DNA of 12,027 nt, taken from assembly GCA_030043815.1 (NCBI GenBank), contig JASHWX010000103.1, positions 1-12,027 of the forward strand, in the 5' to 3' direction. A model generated the notes under the pieces. It searched no databases, was not told the DNA's origin, and was given only the letters and a program-made list of their open reading frames with translations. Of this stretch, positions 6,601 through 12,027 are shown piece after piece. Both the position numbers and the translations under genes were made by a program. How positions within the stretch are numbered: the stretch's first letter is position 1; the number at the start of each line of letters is the position of its first letter. The DNA comes from Candidatus Rhabdochlamydia sp. Lineage in GTDB: Bacteria > Chlamydiota > Chlamydiia > Chlamydiales > Rhabdochlamydiaceae.

Positions 6601-8165
6601 AAAACGTCAGCCCTGAACTTGGCACTAAGGAACGATTTAACGGCATTTTCGCTACCGTCTTATCCGTTGTTCTCGTCATCTGTGTACTCATCGGCTATTA
6701 CCGCTTTGCAGGAGTTGTTGCGACAGTTGCCGTCTTGTTCAACCTCCTGCTCATTTGGGCAACGCTGCAGAACTTGCAAGCGACGATGACCCTTGCCGGA
6801 ATTGCCGGGATCATCTTGACCCTCGGGATGGCAGTCGACGCCAATGTACTTGTATTCGAGAGATTCCGCGAAGAATTTGCACATAGCGGGCGCATCGCAT
6901 CTGCAATCCATGCTGGCTATCGCAAAGCCTTTTCCGCCATCCTCGACTCCAATGCCACGACAATCATCGCTTCCCTTATCCTTTTGCACTTTGACTCAGG
7001 CCCGATTAAGGCCTTTGCTGTCACCATGATCATCGGGATTGTCTCTTCGATGTTCATCGTGCTCTTTATGACGCGCTTTTTCTTTGCGCGCTGGGTCCAA
7101 AACCCTGAACATAAAGTTTTAAACATGCGCAATTGGTTCAAAGCCAAAGATTACAACTTCCTTAAACATACGAAAAAGACGGTGATCTTTTCCGCCCTTG
7201 TCATCATCGTCGGCTGCTTTACGCTAGTCGTTCAACGCCATACCCTGTTCGGCATGGATTTCAGCGGCGGGTATGCCCTCAACGTCGAGCTGCAGCCGAA
7301 AAAAGAATTTAACTACCGCGGGGCTGTCGAAGACGCACTGACGGCAAAAGGAGCGACGCATCAAGATTTCCAAATCCGCGAGCTCACACCGTCCAATAAC
7401 ATTAGGATTTTCTTGAGCCGCAGCTTGCAGCAGCCAGGCCACCCTTTCTATGGAATGCCCATTGAAAATGATTTAAAAGAACCTGAATATCCCTACGAGA
7501 CCAATCCACGCATTGTCTGGGTCGTGCAGGCCCTCGATCAATCGGGCCTGACCATACTTCCATCTTCGCTGCAAAATCTCGATAAGAATTGGACTGAGGT
7601 CAGCGGTCAAATGTCAGACTCGATGCGCAACAATGCAATCCTTGGACTGACCATTGCCTTGCTGAGCATTTTGGTCTACATCACCTTCCGATTTGAATTT
7701 AAATACGCGATCAGCGCGACGATCTGTCTTGCGCACGATGTTGTGTTCACAGTCGGCGTGCTAGCCATTTTGCATGCACTTGGAGTCAGCATCCAGATTG
7801 ATCTCAACACAGTGGCGGCCCTTCTGACCATTGTCGGATTCTCGCTCAACGATACGATCATCGTCTTTGATAGAATCCGCGAAGATGTCAGATTGATGCG
7901 CAAATCCACGTTTGGTGAAATCATTAACCATGCTCTGAATGTGACCCTAAGCCGCACCATGATGACTTCGGGCACGACTCTTCTCGTCCTTCTGCCATTG
8001 ATCATCCTTGGCGGCAGTACGCTTTTCGGTTTCTCGCTCGTCATGGCGATCGGCGTCATCTTCGGCACGCTCTCTTCCCTTTTCATTGCCGCGCCGCTCA
8101 TGAAGTATTTCCATGATCGAGAACAGAGGAAAGAAAATCCGTTAGTGCTAAATGAAAGATCCTGA
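3636..8165 (+). CDS. secDF: Fused protein translocase subunit SecDF, enlarged N-terminal periplasmic domain
   Basis: Inner-membrane RND-family protein that uses the proton gradient to pull or release proteins on the outer side of SecYEG. 1509 residues, with SecD and SecF in one chain. After a Lys-rich N-terminus comes TM1 (about residues 7-30), then a very long external region with a Lys/Glu-rich, likely coiled-coil stretch at about 255-310. The SecD hallmark GLDLSGG is at 665-671; E. coli SecD has GLDLRGG near residue 123, so about 540 residues are extra. The SecD TM block (about 1002-1165) contains GMAVDANVLVFER with the conserved Asp1068. SecF begins with a TM near 1182-1200, then GMDFSGG (1206-1212), and its TM block carries GFSLNDTIIVFDRIRE with Asp1406. 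Both intramembrane Asp residues needed for proton coupling are therefore present. recJ follows after 15 nt. Chlamydial SecDF is also a long fusion (about 1400 residues from memory), so this seems a lineage trait. Confidence 0.96.
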   Translation: MEKKKKWQLYLIIVVIALTIYNILPTVFFYSKPLKSPIDAKRSHAIAEQIIDRVNELEPESKDWLASFCKLLKIKPQSITIDPQNSKFINVNFKNLEDANLFRRYLSRSGALIPFVPAQLALYDSQDTTNKNVVVQRRIPIHFNPKELGSYTEFAQKFDAQNSPTPLYRALVEDRAIQVGMALAGPSENALYMQGISEGRNEQQTQELLAQLSQNILSFTKVYGENSAIAHRYFSTFTQIDTPDRGRLVQKFISALDTAKEKVKAEKEAIKEESTKLKEQGQFLDIVEQQRLEVLTSREKTFDQVAAIVKHSSSAFASGGAPLTPAALGAAFQSGIGNKLQSVSLQGKNPFIEKIAIDWNNEKITLILHPDVQTASSHLRDQADQLIYNEIAMASRQSSEQITPYQNQFDISLSRLNNSKSFLAMRLSSIASAEMQQLLQTVKATWHPQHPDLSPASFPIYDYETFSKLPPSEQRFGLVVYAPATIKRSPLPGFHMNSIYVIAKGMDKFVQRLQSEAQSEQSKQFLQDFNHLRDILQRSGFVGYSGSSYAFGPEFAQDFIFEGEDYYHTVLKATREDFTVHGSKRYAVLEYTDVEQRLLTENKIDNRMHEDLLKWRDDYYAAKLGIRGVSKFDVPKPTRNVFWDNFKLSLIKYFRGDDRKILRWGLDLSGGKTVQIELGDMSNRTVTSDADIKQGINELYNRVNKMGVSEVSIRQEGNFITLDFPGSQGLSAAELVKASSMYFHVVNEKFSSNNPQLSNAVNRFLQEVWNEAVVTNRKDIDEISQIAWKHLYGDSQDPNAIQPRSDAARTLYQNGMRLAKAQETSTSGNFNETYSKIAIFRGQDFTDWQGQTHPLLIVFSNFALEGSNLENIQASYDPSKGNYLSFSIKGSYTGKDGQRINPRDDLYAWTSQFAKEKIAGTPIETYSNGKGWRMAVILNGSIISAPTLDSALRDSAMISGSFTQREINQLETDLKAGSLSFTPHILSEKNVSPELGTKERFNGIFATVLSVVLVICVLIGYYRFAGVVATVAVLFNLLLIWATLQNLQATMTLAGIAGIILTLGMAVDANVLVFERFREEFAHSGRIASAIHAGYRKAFSAILDSNATTIIASLILLHFDSGPIKAFAVTMIIGIVSSMFIVLFMTRFFFARWVQNPEHKVLNMRNWFKAKDYNFLKHTKKTVIFSALVIIVGCFTLVVQRHTLFGMDFSGGYALNVELQPKKEFNYRGAVEDALTAKGATHQDFQIRELTPSNNIRIFLSRSLQQPGHPFYGMPIENDLKEPEYPYETNPRIVWVVQALDQSGLTILPSSLQNLDKNWTEVSGQMSDSMRNNAILGLTIALLSILVYITFRFEFKYAISATICLAHDVVFTVGVLAILHALGVSIQIDLNTVAALLTIVGFSLNDTIIVFDRIREDVRLMRKSTFGEIINHALNVTLSRTMMTSGTTLLVLLPLIILGGSTLFGFSLVMAIGVIFGTLSSLFIAAPLMKYFHDREQRKENPLVLNERS

Positions 8166-8180
8166 TAAGGATAATGTGAA

Positions 8181-9917
8181 ATGACAATACTTGAGCGCGA
8201 TCCAGTCTGGATTTACCCAGAAGTAGATCCAGAGTGGCACAACGAGATCATTAATGAATTCAACATTCATCCTGTGACCGCGCATATCCTTGCATCCCGA
8301 GGATTTGAGTCATTGGAAGAAATCCACGATTATCTTTACGCCAAACTCCCCAATCTTCTTGATCCTCAACTCTTTCCCGATATGGACAAAGGAGTTGACC
8401 GGATACTGGAAGCCTTAAAATCTCGAGAACATATCCTCATCTACGGCGACAACGACGTCGATGGGATCACAGCGGCAGCGTTGCTCACAGAATTTTTGCG
8501 ATTCATCGGCGCCAATGTCTTTTTCTACGTTCCAAATCGCAACACACTGAAGCAAAGCGTCATCCTAGACGCGTTGGAATACGCCATCGCAAATCATTGT
8601 AAATTGATCATCACCGTCGACTGCGGGATCACCTCCGCTGCAGAGATTGAAGAAGTGGTCCGCCACAACATCGATGTCATCGTCACCGACCACCATGAGC
8701 CCACAGCGAAAATCCCCCACTGCATCGCCACATTAAATCCCAAGCTCATCAACAGTACGTATCCTAACCGCAACCTCACAGGTGTCGGCGTCGCATTTAA
8801 ACTCGCCCACGCCATTACCAATGCACTCATCTCTAATGGATCGATCAGCCCCACCAAAATCGACTTGAAACGCTATCTTGATCTCGTCGCTTTGGGAACC
8901 ATTGCCGATATGGGCTCGCTCCTTGGAGAAAATCGAATACTCGTGCGCTATGGATTACGTCAATTGCGCAAAACAAAACGGATCGGCCTGGCCAAACTCT
9001 TTACCGTGTGCGATCTCAAACTCGGAGAAATCACCCCCGTCGATATCGCATCCAAGGTCGCTCCCCGTTTGAACAGCTTAGGCCGAATCGCAGACCCGCG
9101 CAAAGGCGTCGAGCTGCTCCTCATACGCGACCCCGTTGCCGCTGAATTACTTGCCAAAGAGCTCGATTTGAACAACATCGAACGTCAAAAAATTGAGAGG
9201 CGCGATTCAGACGACGTCGAAACCTACATTTTAAAACATCCCCACATCTTAAATCAGAAGGCCATCATCCTCTCCTCCGACAAATGGCATCCGGGGATTA
9301 TCCCGATCATCACGGCTCGCATTGCTAAGCAGTACAATCGCCCCACTGTCGTCATCTCAATCGATCAAGGCATCGGGAAAGGCTCGATCCGAACAATCCC
9401 TGAATTCCCTTTGCTGCAGCACTTACGCGATATGGCCGATATCTTAGAGAATTTCGGAGGCCATGATTTTGCCGCGGGCTTGACCATCCGTGAAGAGAAC
9501 ATTGAGAAATTCCAAGAGCGGTTTATCAAAGCGGCCCAAAACGAGCTCAAAGACCAAGACATCGTCGCAAAACTCCATCTCGATGCGAAGATCAATTTCA
9601 AAGACTTGACCTTCGACTTCATGGAATCGTTCAGCCTGCTCGAACCTTTTGGCAACGAAAACCCCGCTCCCATTCACTACTGTGATGCCAAGCAGATCTG
9701 GCCGCCTAAGGTCGTTGGAAAAACCCACCTAAAACTTTATCTCGAGCAGCACGAGCGCATGCTGGAGGGCATCGCATTCGGCATGGCTGATAAAAGAAGC
9801 CGCCTGTTGAAAAAGAACCTTACGCTCCACATCGCCTTTACGCCCCACATCAACATCTTTCTCAATAAATCGAGCATCCAACTCCAGATCCGCGATTTTC
9901 AAATCATCGAGCAATAG
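8181..9917 (+). CDS. recJ: Single-stranded-DNA-specific exonuclease RecJ
   Basis: Processive 5'-3' exonuclease on single-stranded DNA, acting in RecF-type recombination, mismatch repair and base-excision repair; Mg/Mn dependent. 578 residues, the typical RecJ length. The DHH phosphoesterase core is complete: DNDVDG (90-95) supplies the Asp cluster of motif I, ITVDCG (144-149) is motif II, VTDHH (168-172) gives the family its name, and ALGTIADMG (237-245) is motif IV. The DHHA1 domain follows, with WHPGIIPIITARI (369-381), GSIRT (401-405) and FGGHDFAAG (425-433). The C-terminal OB-fold region has PFGNENPAP (489-497) and VGKTHLKLYL (512-521). AAGGA at 8167-8171 is a Shine-Dalgarno 9 nt before the ATG. 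The 15-nt gap from secDF indicates co-transcription, and the same pair is adjacent in Chlamydia. Transcription probably ends at the hairpin 18 nt downstream. No key residue is missing. Confidence 0.96.
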   Translation: MTILERDPVWIYPEVDPEWHNEIINEFNIHPVTAHILASRGFESLEEIHDYLYAKLPNLLDPQLFPDMDKGVDRILEALKSREHILIYGDNDVDGITAAALLTEFLRFIGANVFFYVPNRNTLKQSVILDALEYAIANHCKLIITVDCGITSAAEIEEVVRHNIDVIVTDHHEPTAKIPHCIATLNPKLINSTYPNRNLTGVGVAFKLAHAITNALISNGSISPTKIDLKRYLDLVALGTIADMGSLLGENRILVRYGLRQLRKTKRIGLAKLFTVCDLKLGEITPVDIASKVAPRLNSLGRIADPRKGVELLLIRDPVAAELLAKELDLNNIERQKIERRDSDDVETYILKHPHILNQKAIILSSDKWHPGIIPIITARIAKQYNRPTVVISIDQGIGKGSIRTIPEFPLLQHLRDMADILENFGGHDFAAGLTIREENIEKFQERFIKAAQNELKDQDIVAKLHLDAKINFKDLTFDFMESFSLLEPFGNENPAPIHYCDAKQIWPPKVVGKTHLKLYLEQHERMLEGIAFGMADKRSRLLKKNLTLHIAFTPHINIFLNKSSIQLQIRDFQIIEQ

Positions 9918-9935
9918 GTTGCGTGGGAATAAAAA

Positions 9936-9971
9936 AAACCACTGAGGGGCACACAAATCCCTCAGTGGTTT
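9936..9971 (-). terminator. Intrinsic terminator between convergent recJ and euo
   Basis: A perfect 13-bp stem (9936-9948 with 9959-9971, arms AAACCACTGAGGG and CCCTCAGTGGTTT) closes a 10-nt loop. Read on the minus strand, the stem ends in a run of eight T (9938-9931), a textbook intrinsic terminator 23 bp beyond the euo stop. Read on the plus strand it follows recJ by 18 bp but has only a short T-run, so it would be a weaker terminator for recJ, possibly acting in both directions. A second pair of 6-bp arms (TTGCGT 9919-9924, ACGCAA 9975-9980) surrounds it and could extend the structure. Confidence 0.9.
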
Positions 9972-9993
9972 GTAACGCAAATTGCGCTCAACT

Positions 9994-10443
9994 TTAAATT
10001 GCCTCTGAGCGCTGGGCTTTTTTACTCAGGTATGTTTCCTGGTATTGTTTCACATCGCTGATGTGGATGACCCACGCAGCACCCTTGCGGTGTGCTTTCA
10101 TCAAACCTACACGCGTTGCGTAGTAGATTTTTTGAGCGGGAACATTTAACATCTTTGCGACCTGATTGACTGAATAGAAGCCTTTGTGGTTATCAAACAA
10201 AAGCTCACCGTTAAACATCGATTTAGACCGAGAATACTTTTGTTTACGGTAATTCTCGAGATCTTCTAAATCAATAGTCCATCGGGTAGCATCTTTAGAA
10301 GCTTTCAGCTTCTTCTGCTTGATGGCCACATAGATCGCTTGACGGGTGACGTTGTTGATTTTCGCCGCCTCCGTAATCGAAACGACCTTTTTACTAGGCG
10401 CCGCAGCAAATGCTTCACCTAGGTGGTTTGTTTCTTTTTCCAT
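9994..10443 (-). CDS. euo: Euo-type DNA-binding transcription regulator, tandem HTH
   Basis: Resembles chlamydial Euo, which in Chlamydia is an early protein that binds DNA and represses late-cycle promoters. 149 residues, shorter than the roughly 180 I recall for Chlamydia, the difference being mainly at the C-terminus. Two MerR/excisionase-like winged-HTH modules are visible: residues 22-65 (SITEAAKINNVTRQAIYVAI ... W55, D61, Y65) and 91-134 (SVNQVAKMLNVPAQKIYYAT ... W124, D130, Y134). They align without gaps at an offset of 69 residues with 15 identities over 44, so the protein appears to be an internal duplication. The linker (about 66-90) is basic at its start and contains GELLFDNHKGFY. 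The ATG at 10443 has a strong GGAGG (10457-10453) 9 nt upstream. The gene faces away from tsp and ends at the strong terminator. By homology it probably regulates developmental genes and perhaps itself; the targets are not visible here. Confidence 0.9.
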   Translation of the reverse strand: MEKETNHLGEAFAAAPSKKVVSITEAAKINNVTRQAIYVAIKQKKLKASKDATRWTIDLEDLENYRKQKYSRSKSMFNGELLFDNHKGFYSVNQVAKMLNVPAQKIYYATRVGLMKAHRKGAAWVIHISDVKQYQETYLSKKAQRSEAI

Positions 10444-10807
10444 GATTTAAATCCTCCAAAAAATCAAAAAACTTTTGCTTTTCTGCGCCCACCATCTGAT
10501 TTAGAAACCGTTTTAAATCAATGACTTACACAATTAGCGGCGCTTTCTTCATCGTTTTTAATAAATTAACGATTCTAATGCTCACTTTGATCATTAATTA
10601 TGGCATATAAATGAATTGATTACAAGCATAACTGATATTTTTCCCGTTAAGGGACACAAAACCAAGCTCCTAGAGGCCAAAAAAATTTATTTTAACTCTA
10701 GCCACAAAGTTCTGAATTGCTATAAGCTACGCATTTATGGGGAAGAGAATACAAGTGATTCGTTCAAAAACCCATTGAAAATCAATTATTTAGATTAAGG
10801 TATCCCT
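10444..10807. other. AT-rich divergent intergenic region between euo and tsp
   Basis: 364 bp without a convincing gene. It must hold the promoters of euo (leftward) and probably tsp (rightward). Next to euo are the GGAGG ribosome site and a T-rich leader on the minus strand. A candidate euo promoter lies at 10597-10625. On the plus strand TATAAG (10721-10726) resembles a -10 box, but without a clear -35. ATTGA-aaa-TCAAT (10774-10786) is a small inverted repeat just upstream of tsp, and AAGG (10797-10800) is a Shine-Dalgarno 7 nt before its ATG. A 60-codon open frame at 10616-10798 starts with TTG and has no ribosome site, so I do not call it. No tRNA-like or riboswitch-like structure was recognised. 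Confidence 0.6.
10597..10625 (-). promoter_or_regulatory. Candidate sigma-70-type promoter for euo
   Basis: On the minus strand TTGTAA (10625-10620, four of six matches to TTGACA) and CATAAT (10602-10597, five of six matches to TATAAT) are separated by exactly 17 nt. Transcription would start near 10590 and give a leader of about 147 nt. This was found by eye in AT-rich DNA, where chance matches are common. Confidence 0.35.
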
Positions 10808-12027
10808 ATGGCTTTTCTTAGATGTTTATTGCTCCTAGCCCTTTTCCTGACGTCTTTGGAAGCAAAACCCCCTCAACTGACCGCCAGGGACACCCGAGTA
10901 AAAATCGAAGAAATTTTAAAGGCCCACGTCTGCCATCAACAACTGACAGAGGATATTGTTGACCGGGCCATTCAAAATTATCTTGAGGAATTAGACCCCG
11001 GAAAGACCTATTTCCTCGAATCTGATATAGCAATCTGGATTAATCCTTCAAAAGATGTTCTCCGTCAAGCGCTCGAGGGATTTAAAAGAGAAGATTTCAC
11101 AATTTTCGAAGACATCCATGAATACATGCTCACCTGCATCGAAAGGCGCAATAAATTAGAAAAAGAAATCGCGGATGCGCCTCTCTCTTCAAATGTTCAA
11201 CCTTCTGAGTTTAAAGACATCAAGTGGGCCAAAACCCAAGAAGAGCTTTCAGACCGCCTGTTGAGGATTAAATCATTGCAGCTTCAAACAGCTGAGAAAA
11301 TCACTCCAGAGACAAGGGACCAATTTTTTCAGCGCCTGACCAAACGCCGCTTGAACCGGGAAAATGAACTGATCGGTGCATCCTCTGCGGAAAGAAAGCA
11401 GCTCGTCTTATCTTATGTTCTGAAAGCGACGAGCTCCGCCCTCGATTCTCAGACTATTTATTTCACGCCGTCGGAAGCCAGCCAATTCATGATCCAGGTG
11501 CAGCAAAAGCTGTTCGGAATCGGCGCACAACTCCGCGATGATCTCAATGGTTTTACGATCGTCCGCATCGTCGAAGGAAGCCCTGCCGCCCAGGTGAACA
11601 AACTCAAAGTCGGCGATCGCATCGTCGCCGTCGATCAAGAGCCTGTCGTCGGCATGGACATCGTTGAGGCTGTAGAAATGATCCGCGGGCCTCAAGGCTC
11701 AAATGTCATTCTTACGATTTTAAGAGAGACAAAGGAAGCAGAGCAAACACGGGAAGAAAAATTCGATATCGAGATCGTCCGCGGAGAAATCATCTTAAAG
11801 GAAAGCCGCCTTGAGACCAGTTATGAACCATATGGCGATGGCGTCATCGGGATCTTGCACCTCTTTTCATTCTATCAAGATCAGAACAGCTCCTCTGCTT
11901 CTGATCTTGCCGAAGCCATCGAAAAAATGAAGAAGGAGCATCACGTTAAAGGAATCATTCTCGATTTGAGAAATAATGCAGGCGGGCTCCTGCCTCAAGC
12001 TGTTTCTGTCACAGGGCTGTTCATTTC
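10808..12027 (+). CDS. tsp: Exported tail-specific protease (S41 / Prc family), 3' end cut off by the window
   Basis: C-terminal-processing serine protease that degrades proteins in the periplasm; the Chlamydia counterpart is CT441/Tsp. 406 complete codons are open from the ATG at 10808 to the right edge; the full protein should be about 650-700 residues. A signal peptide is visible (MAFLRCLLLLALFLTSLEA, probable cleavage after Ala19). Residues 20-225 form a helical N-terminal domain with LDPGKTYFL (62-70) and KRRLNRENEL, as in Prc. A PDZ domain follows: FGIGAQLRDD (236-245), IVEGSPAAQ (254-262), KVGDRIVAVD (267-276). The S41 domain starts at about 345 with GVIGILHLFSFY and DLRNNAGGLLPQAV (386-399), the substrate-side strand just before the active site. 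The catalytic Ser/Lys dyad lies beyond the window, so activity cannot be judged. AAGG 7 nt upstream supports the start. No frameshift or stop is seen. Confidence 0.94.
   Translation, partial: MAFLRCLLLLALFLTSLEAKPPQLTARDTRVKIEEILKAHVCHQQLTEDIVDRAIQNYLEELDPGKTYFLESDIAIWINPSKDVLRQALEGFKREDFTIFEDIHEYMLTCIERRNKLEKEIADAPLSSNVQPSEFKDIKWAKTQEELSDRLLRIKSLQLQTAEKITPETRDQFFQRLTKRRLNRENELIGASSAERKQLVLSYVLKATSSALDSQTIYFTPSEASQFMIQVQQKLFGIGAQLRDDLNGFTIVRIVEGSPAAQVNKLKVGDRIVAVDQEPVVGMDIVEAVEMIRGPQGSNVILTILRETKEAEQTREEKFDIEIVRGEIILKESRLETSYEPYGDGVIGILHLFSFYQDQNSSSASDLAEAIEKMKKEHHVKGIILDLRNNAGGLLPQAVSVTGLFI

Noticed and set aside
7676..8101. 141-codon frame antisense to the SecF part of secDF
   Set aside because: Lies wholly opposite a strongly conserved coding region; its composition (many Arg, Met, Thr) is what the complement of a membrane-protein gene gives.
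10616..10798. 60-codon open frame on the plus strand in the euo-tsp spacer
   Set aside because: It begins with TTG, has no ribosome binding site, is AT-rich with no recognisable motif, and would leave no room for tsp promoter elements. More likely a chance frame in regulatory DNA.
11408..11695. 95-codon frame antisense to the PDZ region of tsp
   Set aside because: The plus strand encodes a clear PDZ domain in a continuous tsp frame; the antisense frame is a by-product.
1..12027. Mobile elements, CRISPR arrays, tRNA/rRNA genes, toxin-antitoxin or defence genes
   Set aside because: I looked for transposase-like proteins, repeat-spacer periodicity, cloverleaf-like segments and small gene pairs and saw none; nearly all the sequence is explained by housekeeping genes.

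Overview
The window is a stretch of core chromosome from a member of the Chlamydiota, most likely a non-Chlamydiaceae ('environmental', Parachlamydiales-like) lineage. Three things point to this: a Euo-type DNA-binding protein, which I know only from chlamydiae; a single-chain SecDF with a very long N-terminal periplasmic part; and the gene set tsp / euo / recJ / secDF / uppS / cdsA / cmk, which recalls the CT441-CT452 region of Chlamydia trachomatis (order from memory, not checked). A purA gene inside this block, and tsp directly next to euo, argue against the genus Chlamydia itself.

Layout. Positions 1-3492 are a tight leftward operon, purA > uppS > cdsA > cmk, with 4-nt or smaller overlaps or a 1-nt gap; cmk runs off the left edge. 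A 143-bp divergent intergenic region (3493-3635) holds a small inverted repeat. Positions 3636-9917 are a rightward pair, secDF > recJ, separated by 15 nt. recJ converges on the leftward euo gene (9994-10443), and a strong hairpin terminator (9936-9971) lies between them. A 364-bp AT-rich region (10444-10807) separates euo from the divergent tsp gene, whose 5' two thirds fill the right end; the tsp reading frame stays open to the last base.

How the genes fit together. The leftward operon combines nucleotide metabolism (PurA: IMP to adenylosuccinate; Cmk: CMP/dCMP phosphorylation) with envelope lipid supply (UppS: undecaprenyl-PP carrier; CdsA: CDP-diacylglycerol, which uses CTP). SecDF drives late steps of Sec export, RecJ is a 5'-3' single-strand exonuclease for repair and recombination, Euo is a transcription regulator linked in Chlamydia to the developmental cycle, and Tsp is an exported tail-specific protease.

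I found no mobile element, CRISPR array, tRNA, rRNA or obvious transferred island. No clearly new system is visible. The points most worth a second look are the presence of purA in this operon and its His at an active-site Gln position, the ~540-residue enlargement of SecD, the gapless internal duplication in Euo, and the altered CdsA signature.
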